Below are positions 42,862 to 52,569 of a stretch of 64,000 bases of DNA, one piece after another. Made by a program: the position numbers and the translations under genes. How positions within the stretch are numbered: position 1 is the first letter of the stretch; every line of letters begins with the position of its first letter. Source of the stretch: Haladaptatus halobius (GTDB lineage: Archaea > Halobacteriota > Halobacteria > Halobacteriales > Haladaptataceae); the NCBI RefSeq assembly GCF_020618475.1, contig NZ_CP085336.1:124001-188000 (forward strand), in the 5' to 3' direction. The notes below the pieces were generated by a model. The model worked only from the letters and a program-made list of their open reading frames with translations. It made no database searches and had not been told where the DNA came from.

Positions 42862-44348
42862 GCATCCAGACACACCTACGTGGGCTGTTCAAATCTCCTG
42901 AAGAACTAGATCTCATATCAGGAAGTATCGCGAAGCCATTGCTGTACCTTTCGTTTCCGATCGTCATCACGAACCTCTTCCAGACGGCGTACAACCTCGC
43001 GGACACATTCTGGCTCGGTCAATACAGTACGACTGCACTCGCCGCGATCAGCTTCGCATTCCCGATGGTATTCTTACTCATTGCACTCGCACTCGGATTG
43101 TCGGTGGCAGGGAGCGTGCTCGTGGCGCAGCATGTAGGAGCTGGTCAAGAACAGCAAGCTGAGTACGCAGCATCGCAGACAATGATCTTCTCGGTTGTTG
43201 TCTCGCTTCTCCTTGGTGGCGCTGGTTACCTGCTAATCGATGAGTTCCTTGCACTCTTAGGTGCTTCCGAGAGTGTTGCTCCGCTCGCGACGGCCTACAT
43301 GCAAGTCTTTTCCCTTGGATTAGTTGCTGTCTTTGGATTTGCCGTGTTCATCGCATTGATGCGCGGCTATGGCGATACAGTGACGCCAATGTTTGTCATG
43401 TTTGGCTCTGTTGTGCTCAACATCATACTTGACCCATTCCTCATCTTCGGGTTTGAACAGAACCCAGTATTCGGATACCTTAGCCTCCAAGGTTTAGAGA
43501 CGCACTTGTTCGCACTCACTGGCTATACTGGATCTGGTATCAAGGGAGCTGCCATCGCGACCGTGTTCTCTCGCGTACTAGCGCTTGGCGTTGGCCTCGT
43601 CATTATGTTTCAGGGAACGCGGGGTGTCCAAATTCACCTCAACCAGATGGTACCAGATTTCGCCTATGCCCGGCGGCTCGTCGATATTGGACTGCCTGCA
43701 TCAGTAGAGGGAACCAGTCGTGCCCTCTCGGTCAATCTCATGTTGGTGGTGATCGCTGCGTTTCCCGAGACAGTGGTCGCTGCCTATGGGATTGGAACGC
43801 GAGTGTTTTCGGTTATTTTCTTGCCGGCAATCGCGTTTTCACAGGGGATTGAGACGATGACTGGCCAGAACATTGGGGCCGGTAAAATTGACCGTGCTGA
43901 GCAGGCAAATCACTACGGTGCAAAGGTAATGCTAGTGACGCTCACTGCGTTCGGTCTGCTTGTACTGTTTGCAGCCGAACCCATCGTCGCTGTGTTCACG
44001 ACGAATCTTACGGTCGTTGATATCGGCGCAACGTTTATGCGATATACTGCATTGACGTTTGGGTTCATTGGCGTGATGCGCGCATATAGTGGTGGGTTCC
44101 GTGGCGCTGGAAAGACGCTTCTCGCGGCTGCCGTTGCTATTCTCACATTGGGAGTGATCCGATTTCCTCTCGCGTGGATTGGTGCAGATGTGGTTGGATC
44201 ATCTGGTATTTGGCTTGCATTTGCCGTCTCAAACGTTATCGGTGGGGTCATTGCCTACCTCTGGTTCCGTCGCGGAACCTGGCGGAACGCCGACCTCACG
44301 AAAGGACATGCAGTCGGGAACCAATCAGAGATCCCTGGAGACGATTAA
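42858..44348 (+). CDS. MATE-family efflux transporter
   Basis: The 496-residue membrane protein has about 12 transmembrane helices in two halves. SFPIVITNLFQTAYNLADTF and VAQHVGAGQEQQAEYA mark the first half, TMTGQNIGAGKIDRAEQA the second. MATE proteins export cationic drugs in exchange for Na+ or H+. It starts with GTG 42858, overlapping the TetR gene (GTGA). Confidence 0.92.
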   Translation: MSIQTHLRGLFKSPEELDLISGSIAKPLLYLSFPIVITNLFQTAYNLADTFWLGQYSTTALAAISFAFPMVFLLIALALGLSVAGSVLVAQHVGAGQEQQAEYAASQTMIFSVVVSLLLGGAGYLLIDEFLALLGASESVAPLATAYMQVFSLGLVAVFGFAVFIALMRGYGDTVTPMFVMFGSVVLNIILDPFLIFGFEQNPVFGYLSLQGLETHLFALTGYTGSGIKGAAIATVFSRVLALGVGLVIMFQGTRGVQIHLNQMVPDFAYARRLVDIGLPASVEGTSRALSVNLMLVVIAAFPETVVAAYGIGTRVFSVIFLPAIAFSQGIETMTGQNIGAGKIDRAEQANHYGAKVMLVTLTAFGLLVLFAAEPIVAVFTTNLTVVDIGATFMRYTALTFGFIGVMRAYSGGFRGAGKTLLAAAVAILTLGVIRFPLAWIGADVVGSSGIWLAFAVSNVIGGVIAYLWFRRGTWRNADLTKGHAVGNQSEIPGDD

Positions 44349-44459
44349 GAGTTTCCGAGCAATCGTTCGTGTATTAAATATCAATGTATGGTGGAATAGT
44401 CTGGCACAGATCCATATCTTCGATATTACTCTTGGAATACCCTCGTAAGTACAGAAAGA

Positions 44460-44813
44460 TCAGTACTGATCCGGATCGATATTGAAAACTAAATCTCCAT
44501 TTTTGAATCCACGAACGCGACTATCTCCCTCACTCAAAACAATCGTGACAGCATCGGTTTCACCCGTAATCGCCGCTGCTGCATTATGCCGCGTCCCAAG
44601 TCCTTTCGGGATATCAAGATCGTCAATCGACGGTTCAAGATATCGATATGCACTCACAATCTTCCCTGCATCAGAAATAACGAATGCGCCGTCGAGTCGT
44701 GAGAACTCTTTCAACATGTCTTTGTGTATCTGGCTGATTTCACTACTGTTGGCCGTATTTAATCGTGGACTAAGATATGCATTCGCTGTTCGGGTTGTCC
44801 AGCGACAATGCAT
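44460..44813 (-). CDS. Short diadenylate-cyclase (DisA_N/DAC) domain protein, N-terminus missing
   Basis: The 117-residue frame ends with the core of a DAC domain: LDGAFVISDAGKIVSAYRYL, then GLGTRHNAAAAITGETDAVT and VLSEGDSRVRGFKNGDLVF. DGA and RHxxA are the ATP-binding and catalytic motifs that make cyclic di-AMP. The first half of a normal DAC domain (about 60-70 residues with its GTLFVLGD-like strand) is absent, and a stop lies in frame upstream of ATG 44813. It is either a truncated gene or a regulatory fragment; DacZ is presumably encoded elsewhere. Confidence 0.65.
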   Translation of the reverse strand: MHCRWTTRTANAYLSPRLNTANSSEISQIHKDMLKEFSRLDGAFVISDAGKIVSAYRYLEPSIDDLDIPKGLGTRHNAAAAITGETDAVTIVLSEGDSRVRGFKNGDLVFNIDPDQY

Positions 44814-44947
44814 ATAGTCGTTGAGATTCAGACTTCTATCACCTGTTCGTTTATTTTACATGGTTTATTACTCCTGAGATTTCAGTAAAGCTACGAGCTC
44901 AACTGCGCCGGTATCAATACGGTGATCCACCCGAGGGAACCGGGATT

Positions 44948-45988
44948 TTAACTGGCAGTTGTCCCGAACGCGTCGACACCGACCCAACTCACGACGAATC
45001 CGCCGATGAGAATCGGAATCCAGTACACAAATCCACGGAATATCACGACTGCAGCAAGCGCCGTCTCTAATCCAATTGCGATACTCGGTAAGCTTGCAAG
45101 AATCGCCACAAGGACAGTCTCAATGCCACCAGTACCACCCGGAAGCGGTGTAATGCTGGCGAGGGCACCCATCGGGACAACGAACAGCATCACCGAGAAC
45201 GGAATTGATGTCCCGATTGCCCAGAACGCCGCCCACAGTGCTATCATTTGTAAAACCCATCCGAGAGTTGAGGCGGTGAGCGTAAGAACAATTCCTCGGC
45301 GATTGGTCGCTATACGTTCAATTGCGACAAAGAATCCCTCAATCCTGGATTTGACATCGGAGTCGTCGGGAGGTGAGATACCAGGCAGAACTTTCGTAAG
45401 TCGCTGGACGAGTGGTGTGAGCACGGATTCGAGTCTCTGTTCAACGGCGTCTCGATTCCGCCATCCGAGGTAAATCAACGCAGGGACAACAGCGGCGAGT
45501 CCGACCACAAGACCAGTCGCAACCCGTAACCGTTGGCTAAAGGTGATTTCAGTGGCGAAGTACGCCGCTCCGATAAGCGCAAGCGTGATCGATGGAAGGA
45601 AATTAATTGTATCGACGCTCGCAATCGCTGCGAGGCCGCGCTCGTACTCGGTCTCGGCAACCTTCGAGATGAGGAGGGCTGCAACAGGTTCTCCGCCTGC
45701 CTGTCCGAACGGGGTTACATTGTTCGAAAATATGGCCCCGTTGAGGACAAGGAACGATCGAACCACCGAGAGGCGCACACCTAGAACTGCCAGTACTGTC
45801 CGAAGACCAAGTGCCCATGCGGTGAGCCATCCAACTGTGACTGCACCGACGAGAACGACGAGACCGGTATCAGCGCGCGACAATACTCGGAGGAGATCCT
45901 CGATACCCACAAGATAAAGTATCCCACTTAGTATGACGAGGGTACCAAGGAATCCAACAGCGGTGACTCGTCGCTGGTTCGTAGTCAT
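44948..45988 (-). CDS. UPF0104/YbhN-type flippase-like membrane protein
   Basis: From ATG 45986-45988 the product has 346 residues and about eight membrane segments. VLNGAIFSNNVTPFGQAGGE and ITPLPGGTGGIETVLVAIL are the hallmark motifs of the lysylphosphatidylglycerol synthetase/UPF0104 membrane domain. Such proteins are thought to flip lipids or polyprenols. The frame is open upstream to 46192, but that part is non-hydrophobic and lacks family features. Confidence 0.85.
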   Translation of the reverse strand: MTTNQRRVTAVGFLGTLVILSGILYLVGIEDLLRVLSRADTGLVVLVGAVTVGWLTAWALGLRTVLAVLGVRLSVVRSFLVLNGAIFSNNVTPFGQAGGEPVAALLISKVAETEYERGLAAIASVDTINFLPSITLALIGAAYFATEITFSQRLRVATGLVVGLAAVVPALIYLGWRNRDAVEQRLESVLTPLVQRLTKVLPGISPPDDSDVKSRIEGFFVAIERIATNRRGIVLTLTASTLGWVLQMIALWAAFWAIGTSIPFSVMLFVVPMGALASITPLPGGTGGIETVLVAILASLPSIAIGLETALAAVVIFRGFVYWIPILIGGFVVSWVGVDAFGTTAS

Positions 45989-46144
45989 AGCATGTTTGCA
46001 CCCAGCAACTGTATCAATCCACTGGCCTTCTCGCGAAGAGCGGTACGTCAGTGAGAGCTTGATGCCAATCTGTCTGGGTAACGGAATTGTGGTAGGTCGA
46101 TCACAATCCCGGATACCAGGTTCGAACATACGCAACACGATAAT

Positions 46145-46539
46145 TTGATTCCGGTGGATGGATACGATGCAAGCGCGGTTGCGATGGATCACGGCGTCTC
46201 AATCGCAGAACCAGATGCGGCGGCGATATCACTTTCTGCACGTCGTGGATGTAGGATGGAGATGTCCGCACCCGGTATCGGAACTATCGCGGACAAACTT
46301 ACGGAAACACTCGAACAAGAAGCGGAAGACGTGCTTGGCACAGCTGACGTTCGGGCCGAAGAACCGAGCATTACGTTCGAACGCTCTGTTCTCGAAGGGA
46401 TCCCCCACGAAGCAATCGCTGAGTAAAGCACGAACAAGACATCAATTTCATCATCATGAGGGTGAGCGCCTGTTCAGGACTGCAAAAGCATCTTCTCGGA
46501 AGTACAGTTGTCTTTTCAGAGGTCGAGTTGTCGGCGTAG
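46145..46539 (+). pseudogene. Universal stress protein gene broken by frameshifts
   Basis: Pieces of a UspA-like protein appear in three frames in the right order: IPVDGYDASAVAMDHGVSIA, then FLHVVDVGW, then APGIGTIADKLTETLEQEAE and ERSVLEGIPHEAIAE, then KHEQDINFIIM and SGLQKHLLGSTVVF. The last block is the GxSGLxxxLLGS ATP-binding end of Usp proteins. At least three frame changes are needed to join them, so the gene is dead. Confidence 0.75.
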
Positions 46540-46574
46540 CGGTTTGCGAAAAGGCAGGGTACGGGGTGCGATTG

Positions 46575-46883
46575 TTAGGCTGTCGGCGCTTCCTGCTCGA
46601 GATACTCTTGTTCCCAGTCTCTTCTCATTTCGATTTCTCGCTGGCCACGCTGAGTCAGCGTATAGATGTTCGTCCGGCGATCTTTTTCGCTCTTCTCAAT
46701 CAGCCCTTTGTCGACGAGTGTATCCAGATTTGGATAGAGTCGCCCGTGATGGACTTCCTTGTCGTAGTAGTCTTCTAGGTCATCTTTGATGGCAAGTCCA
46801 TGTGGTTCATCTAACCCCTTCACCACGTACAACAGGTCTCGTTGAAAGCCAGTCAGATCGTGCATTGTTCTCCCACTAGCCAT
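46575..46883 (-). CDS. PadR-family regulator
   Basis: The 102-residue winged-helix protein contains LTGFQRDLLYVVKGLDEPHG, then HHGRLYPNLDTLVDKGLIEK and the wing RTNIYTLTQRG, which define PadR-type repressors. ATG 46881-46883 is used; GTG 46889 and ATG 46865 are alternatives. A TATA-like CATAAATATG lies 12-22 bases upstream. Confidence 0.83.
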   Translation of the reverse strand: MASGRTMHDLTGFQRDLLYVVKGLDEPHGLAIKDDLEDYYDKEVHHGRLYPNLDTLVDKGLIEKSEKDRRTNIYTLTQRGQREIEMRRDWEQEYLEQEAPTA

Positions 46884-47029
46884 TGCCACATATTTATGAA
46901 ATCCTTTACGGTATGTGTGAGTTCACAGGGTTGACCAGTTATATGCACATGATTTGAAATGCAGATATTTTTATCTTAAACCATAAATATGAGCGTTATC
47001 AAAATTGCTGTTACTACTGGCTAAAATCG

Positions 47030-47110
47030 TAAGCGGAAGTAGACCATCCCCGGAACCCCACTCTCAATCTATGCGGAGTTCGTGGTACGAATGCATCTCC
47101 TAATCTCCTC
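47030..47110 (+). repeat. Recurrent TAAGCGGAAGTRG element, copy 4
   Basis: TAAGCGGAAGTAG (47030-47042), CCCCGGAACC (47049-47058), then TCTCAATCTATGCGG and ATGCAT, the same block order as at 34057. The rest of the 46890-47352 gap includes an imperfect stem from CCCCACCTGC to GTAGGGTTGTGG (about 47235-47285) but no gene. Confidence 0.55.
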
Positions 47111-47352
47111 CCCACGCCCAACTCTAAGTGAAGTAACGGCCCAAACGAGTCTCCAATTGAGCCCGAAGCGTCATTCCTTTTAATTCGCCTCAACGCCTAC
47201 CCAGATGGGTTCGAGGCCGAATACAGGGACAAGCCCCACCTGCCACGAGCGAAGTCGTCAGACTGAGCGAAGTAGGGTTGTGGAGTTGATATATTAATGC
47301 CATATCCTTCCAAGATGGATAACTTACCTATTTTCGTGTTCTATATGGGGAT

Positions 47353-48117
47353 ATGCGATCAGAGGACAGAAAGACGATTAAATCGGTCGAGAGGGCCTTT
47401 CGTATACTTGAGTGTCTTGTGAGAAAGGACGGAGTAGGAGTGAACGAACTTGCCAAAGAACTTGACTACTCACCGAGCACAGTCCATGTCCACCTAACCA
47501 CTCTTCAACAACTCGGTTACCTTATCACGGTCAACGGAGAGTACGATATCTCGAATCGGTTTTTATACTTTGCGAGACATGCGCAGACCAGAGTGGATGG
47601 ACTTGATGTGATCAAGGCCAACGTCAGACGGTTAGCTGAAGAGACAGACGAACGTGTACAGTTCATGATTGAGGAATATGGACGTGGAATATACATCGAT
47701 AAAGCCGAAGGCAAACACGGGGCACCGAATAACACGTTCCTCGGAAAACCTCGCTACCTCCATATGTGCGCTTCAGGTAAGGCGATATTAGCGAATCTGC
47801 CGAAAGAACGTGTTACTGAGATCATCGATTACTGGGGTCTTCCGAAGCAGACAGAGAATACTATTACCGACGAAGAAACGCTCTTTTCAGAACTCGAAAA
47901 AGTCAGAGAAGAGATTGCGACGAATAAGGGCGAAACCGTAGATGGATTAATTGCTGTAGGTGCACCGATTCTATCGGTCGACGACCGGGTGATTGGGTCT
48001 ATTAGCATCTCCGGGCCAGCACACAGGATATCAACTAACGGAGAAGTAAAAAAGGTCTATCGTGACAAACTGATTGGTGCGACCGAGGACATTACACTTA
48101 ACCTCAGATACCCCTGA
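47353..48117 (+). CDS. IclR-family regulator
   Basis: The 254-residue protein has an N-terminal winged helix (KSVERAFRILECLVRKDGVG and LDYSPSTVHVHLTTLQQLGY) and the IclR effector domain (LHMCASGKAILANLPKERV, then AVGAPILSVDDRVIGSISIS and GPAHR). IclR proteins sense small carboxylic or aromatic compounds. No catabolic operon is next to it, so the target is unknown. Confidence 0.9.
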   Translation: MRSEDRKTIKSVERAFRILECLVRKDGVGVNELAKELDYSPSTVHVHLTTLQQLGYLITVNGEYDISNRFLYFARHAQTRVDGLDVIKANVRRLAEETDERVQFMIEEYGRGIYIDKAEGKHGAPNNTFLGKPRYLHMCASGKAILANLPKERVTEIIDYWGLPKQTENTITDEETLFSELEKVREEIATNKGETVDGLIAVGAPILSVDDRVIGSISISGPAHRISTNGEVKKVYRDKLIGATEDITLNLRYP

Positions 48118-48690
48118 GCTGCTAACATCATTCGAAAGTGCCGGTATCGAGCAAGGATTCAGTTATAGAGAAACTATTCTTCCCTCCCAAGCACGAGCCG
48201 TCATTAGACGACCACTCGTCACGAATGATGGTCTCTTCTTTTGATCAACTGCTGTTACACTACCGGTAATTAGTGCGCCATCATCTAAGCGAATCGAAGA
48301 TAGAGTCGGCGAATAACAGCACTGACTATACGTAGTTGAAAATCTCGAAACAATCTTGGAGGTATCTAAAATAGAATATTAGTGTTATCATCATTGGCTA
48401 CACTGTCATCCACTACCCCAGATTCATGATCTAGATGATAATTATCTTGCAACACTCAAACATCCCATTCAACGATAGCGAATAATCGAAATTGTTGATT
48501 GAATCCTGGATTTGCCTTAGCTGACCTAGGTAGACAACACATTCGATGTAATTCTAATATCTGAGGAGCATTCGTCATTGGTGAATAAAGTTGTACTCTT
48601 GAGAGTTATATTCGATATCTCTGAACAATTTCACAATATTAGTTTGACCAATAACCTTATCACTCCACAAATCAACGATTTAATCGTCGT
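48118..48690. other. AT-rich gene-free gap
   Basis: About 570 bases with no supported gene. A TATA-like ACCTTATCACT (about 48655-48665) lies at leaderless spacing before the next ATG. Confidence 0.4.
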
Positions 48691-49404
48691 ATGTCCAATA
48701 TTGCTGCAGAGACGATACAAGAGGAGGTGAAAGTCCTCGCCTTCGATCTGTGGGACACGCTGCTCGATCGTGAAGCGACACTAGTCCCTGCGCTGGATGA
48801 ATTGCTTAACGACCATGGAAGCGATCACGATCCGGAAATCTTGCTTCGGCGGTATCTGGCAATGCACTTCCGGGACTCGATGATTGATTCGTTGATTCCT
48901 GGACCCCACACTCCATTCAAGGAGATCAGCCGTCGGGCACTCAGCTACCGCTTGAAACAAATAGGTCTTGACGTCCCAGATGAGGAAGTTCGTGGGGTCA
49001 TCCGGCAGTGGAAAACCCTTCAGCCATATCCAGATGTCGACGCCGCTTTGGACCGCTTAGCTGAGGAGTACAAACTGGTTGGCCTCTCAAACGGCGATCC
49101 GGATATGCTCGATGCAGTACGTCCAAACTTCGAAACAGAGCTAGATGGTGTCGTGTCAGTTGCTGATGCTGGAGCGTACAAACCACATCGCGCATCATAC
49201 GATCTGTGCTGTGAAGAACTCGATGTTGCACCTCACGAGGTAGTATTTGTAACTGCTCATACATTCGATCTCGTGGGGGCGAAGGCAATCGGAATGCGTG
49301 GAGCATTCCTGAACAGGCACGAGAATCCATACGGTAGCTGGATTCACCAGCCGGATATTACCGTTGCCGACACCGAAGAGTTGGCTGATGTGCTCACTTC
49401 ATAG
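48691..49404 (+). CDS. Haloacid-dehalogenase-type HAD hydrolase
   Basis: The 237-residue protein matches type II haloacid dehalogenases: nucleophile D19 in VLAFDLWDTLLD, the Ser/Thr motif in LVGLSNGDPDML, Lys in AGAYKPHRASYD and the closing FVTAHTFDLVGAKAIGM. In true dehalogenases the second Asp of motif 1 is absent and the residue after the nucleophile differs, as here (FDLWDT). It may also be a phosphatase. Confidence 0.85.
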   Translation: MSNIAAETIQEEVKVLAFDLWDTLLDREATLVPALDELLNDHGSDHDPEILLRRYLAMHFRDSMIDSLIPGPHTPFKEISRRALSYRLKQIGLDVPDEEVRGVIRQWKTLQPYPDVDAALDRLAEEYKLVGLSNGDPDMLDAVRPNFETELDGVVSVADAGAYKPHRASYDLCCEELDVAPHEVVFVTAHTFDLVGAKAIGMRGAFLNRHENPYGSWIHQPDITVADTEELADVLTS

Positions 49405-49470
49405 AGGAGACCGGGACTGCTACATCTTTACCGAAGCAACTGTCTAAAGGACTGGTCAAGATTGGCACCG

Positions 49471-49503
49471 CTTCAACCCCAGAAAATAGACGACTATAAC
49501 TAC
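49471..49503 (+). repeat. Degenerate direct repeat flanking the thioesterase gene, copy 1
   Basis: CTTCAACCC, GAAAA and a TATAA core occur in order here and again at 50088-50122, on either side of the thioesterase gene. Confidence 0.35.
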
Positions 49504-49598
49504 CAAGAAAACGTGATCCAACCAACGAATCTGTACAAACGACTCGCTCTCAGCGTTGTGGGTCCTACTGACACTAGCGTACGGAAGATAGGAATCAC

Positions 49599-50018
49599 AT
49601 GAACGAATTCAACTACGTCAAGAACATCGCCGTTCGATTCGGCGATCTCGATACGCTTGGCCACGTGAACAATGTTGCATACGTCAAGTATCTCGAGGAG
49701 GCACGGCGAGGCTACTACGACGATGTTGTCGGTGTTCCCTTCGAAACGCTCCATACGGTCATCGCTATGTTACAGATCGAGTATCACAGCGAAATTACTC
49801 CCAATCAATCGGTTGACGTCGGAGTTCGCGTCCCTCAGCTAGGTGACTCCAGTGTTCCTATGGAGTACGAAATCCGAACTACTGGATCTAATTCTGGGAA
49901 AACGACGATTGCAGCCACAGCGGAAACAATCCAGGTTAATACTGATCCCGAAACGGGAGAGGCTGCTACAATCCCGGTGGATTGGAGAACTGCGATTAGC
50001 AATTACGAGGATCTCTAG
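49599..50018 (+). CDS. 4HBT-type acyl-CoA thioesterase
   Basis: The 139-residue hot-dog-fold protein has VRFGDLDTLGHVNNVAYVKY, with the catalytic Asp in the first helix region, and LEEARRGYYDDVVG. It would hydrolyse acyl-CoA thioesters, either aromatic (4-hydroxybenzoyl) or fatty acyl. Confidence 0.87.
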   Translation: MNEFNYVKNIAVRFGDLDTLGHVNNVAYVKYLEEARRGYYDDVVGVPFETLHTVIAMLQIEYHSEITPNQSVDVGVRVPQLGDSSVPMEYEIRTTGSNSGKTTIAATAETIQVNTDPETGEAATIPVDWRTAISNYEDL

Positions 50019-50472
50019 GATCTCGGAAGGATTATGGTTACCCACCTGTGTTGGAATTTCTGCGGTACTGATGGAAAAATAATACTCCTTCAACCCGCGA
50101 AAAATGGATGGTTATAATCATCGGAGTGGAAACGTTTTTCACCCGGATCTCGTTGAGGATCTCAGCGAACCCGTTGACGGCGAAGAATCGTCAGAAATAC
50201 GTAGATCTACCAATCAACAGTGTCACTCGTAATAATATCTGTCTAATAGGGTTTCGACGGAGCCACGCAGTTCTGTGCTGACTTCGCGCCGTGTATGCAG
50301 CACGACCACTGAAACCTATCACCGATTGAGAGTTTCAACAAGGCCAGAGGAGTGAGTTATCGCTCTCGCACAATGCATTCTCGGTACTTGTCAAGAGTGG
50401 CATGTTGATTACATAAGGTGTATTCAGCACAGAGTCGGGAATTCGAGAGATCTTATTGGCGGTGAAAGTATT
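50019..50472. other. Gap with direct repeat copy 2
   Basis: No gene is supported. 50088-50122 holds the second copy of the CTTCAACCC...TATAA repeat. A 42-codon frame from ATG 50104 lacks any recognisable feature. Confidence 0.35.
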
Positions 50473-51252
50473 CTAGCAACTGACCGACTGAGCATCATCG
50501 AGATACCGTTCGAACAGGGAATTTGCCCACTCACGGAGCGGGCTTGACTCGGACTCGATCACCGCGCGGATAACACCGTGTTCGTCTCGGAGAATCAGCC
50601 GAACCACCTCGTCTACGATTTCGACGGCACATGGGATCTCCCCGTTATAAACCGAGATTGCCGTCGTATCGGCGTCGAGAATCGTCTCCAACTGGTCACG
50701 CCACTCGGGGTTGTCATACAGCAACTGAATCGCGTCGTCACTATATTCGGCCTCGTACCGTTGACCGCTTTCTCGGACCGCAGTCACGTTCGCCTCAAGG
50801 CAGTTCTTGTTGTATGCATACGAGAGTATGCGAACATGCTGTCCAGTACGCAATGAGTGTTCGACTCGATCCATTGGTGCATTCGGCTCAATTGGCGTCG
50901 GCGTGATTACTTCGGCATCAGCGAGCCAGCTCACGTCGAATCCATCAATACCCGTTGGAAGCCACGGCTCAAACTCCTGCAAATCGTCGCTCACGCTGAG
51001 AGCTTGTTGGAGGGCACTCAGACAGTCAGCGACCCACAAGCCGAGAGCGGTCGTTTCGTAGACGGCGTCCCGTTTCTATATCCACTGACGGCTCTCGAAA
51101 TCTTGGAGAATCCGACTGAGAGTCGCTTGCGAAGCACCGAGCTCGTCCTGCAATTCACGGCGGGTGAACGCGTCTCTCGTGAGTAATTTGAGCACCTGAA
51201 CCCGATTCTCCGACCGGGACAGATACTCGATTCCATAGAGTGACTGATCCAT
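50473..51252 (-). pseudogene. Haloarchaeal winged-helix regulator interrupted by one TAG
   Basis: ATG 51250-51252 opens MDQSLYGIEYLSRSENRVQV and a helix-turn-helix (RRELQDELGASQATLSRILQ), then TAG at codon 59 (51076-51078), and the frame continues as KRDAVYETTALGLWVADCLS to the stop at 50473. The C-terminal ~190 residues form the usual sensory domain of these regulators. GAG-to-TAG would explain the stop. Both halves are otherwise intact. Confidence 0.72.
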
Positions 51253-51547
51253 ATGGACTGAAGACTACAAGTCAGTATAAGGGCCAGTATCTCGGGGTTT
51301 TCATTCGTGAAACATTTTCACCGGCGCGAATAACTTCCAGGTATGATATAACTTCGAGTGGGTCGAAAGCTATGCCGTGCAACAGACTGAACGGAAGCGG
51401 GTGTCAGACCAATGAATGGAGAGCTCCTCGCGGATTTGACAGGGTATTTCTGCCCGAGGAAGAATTCGGCATGAGAGAACTGTCTCGGTTCATCGAACTC
51501 CCGGTATGAATTAGTGGACAGCATCTTTGGAAGAGCGGGTTGACCCG

Positions 51548-52450
51548 ATGGTCGGCGTCGCGGTCGCAATCATCGCCATCAGCACGAGCGCGATCCTCGT
51601 CCGGTGGAGCGGGGCGCCGAGCATCGTGAAGGCGTTCTACCGTGTGCTGTTCATGACGGGCGCGGTCGCGCCGTTCGCGCTCCGCGACGTTGATAGCCTC
51701 AGGGCTATCTCGGGCCGTGACCTGGGCTTCGCTGTAGTCTCAGGGTTGGCGCTCGCGGCCTACTTCGGGAGTTTTTTCGAGAGTCTTGAGTGGACATCGG
51801 TGGCAGCGTCAGTGACGCTAATCACCACTCAACCGATATTCGTGGGTGTTGGCGCGGCGTTCCTCCTCAACGAACGACTCACTTCGAGGACGGTCGTCGG
51901 GATGACTGTCGCGTTTGCAGGGGCGTTCGCGATGTCGGTCGGACCACTCGTGGTCAATCCGCTCTTCGGTGGTGGGGACATCGTCGCGTCGCTCGCCACC
52001 GCATTCGCAGGTAGCCCTGCCCAACTTTACGGCAACGCCCTTGCGTTCGGTGGGGCGATCGCAGGCGCCATTTATACCCTCACAGGGCGCTCACTCCGCC
52101 AGCAGCTCTCGCTGTTCGTCTACACGTTCATCATCTACATCGTGTGTACGGTTGCCCTCGGCTGGCTCGCCATCGGGACCGGCGCACAATTGCTCGGCTA
52201 TGCGCAGACGGAGTGGATACTCTTCCTCGCGATGGCGCTCATTCCAGGCATGTTCGGCCAAACAGTCATCAACTGGGCGCTGAAGTACGTTGAGTCGAGT
52301 GTCGTGAGCGTCTCGCTACTGGGCGACCCAGTTGCAGCCACGATTCTCGCGCTCGTGTTGCTCGGTGAGGTTCCGGAAGCCGTGACGATTCTCGGCGGCG
52401 TCGTCGTGCTGGTGGGAATCTACCTCACGAATCGTGCACGGGTGACATAA
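51548..52450 (+). CDS. EamA/DMT-family transporter
   Basis: The 300-residue membrane protein has ten hydrophobic helices and two EamA repeats. VAVAIIAISTSAILVRWSGA at the start, LERLTSRTVVG-like text after helix 4, and VVSVSLLGDPVAATILALVL in the last repeat fit the family. Substrate unknown. It is intact, in contrast to the related remnant at 30.8 kb. ATG 51548 is preferred to a TTG at 51527. Confidence 0.85.
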   Translation: MVGVAVAIIAISTSAILVRWSGAPSIVKAFYRVLFMTGAVAPFALRDVDSLRAISGRDLGFAVVSGLALAAYFGSFFESLEWTSVAASVTLITTQPIFVGVGAAFLLNERLTSRTVVGMTVAFAGAFAMSVGPLVVNPLFGGGDIVASLATAFAGSPAQLYGNALAFGGAIAGAIYTLTGRSLRQQLSLFVYTFIIYIVCTVALGWLAIGTGAQLLGYAQTEWILFLAMALIPGMFGQTVINWALKYVESSVVSVSLLGDPVAATILALVLLGEVPEAVTILGGVVVLVGIYLTNRARVT

Positions 52451-52569
52451 ATCGTCGATATGTCCCGAACACGCGATAGTTTAGGATTGGTACAACTATA
52501 TCGATAGGCAAGTGCGCTCGGTTTACCAACGATTTTACCGGGAAACGTGTCTAACCAATAGGATTTCAA

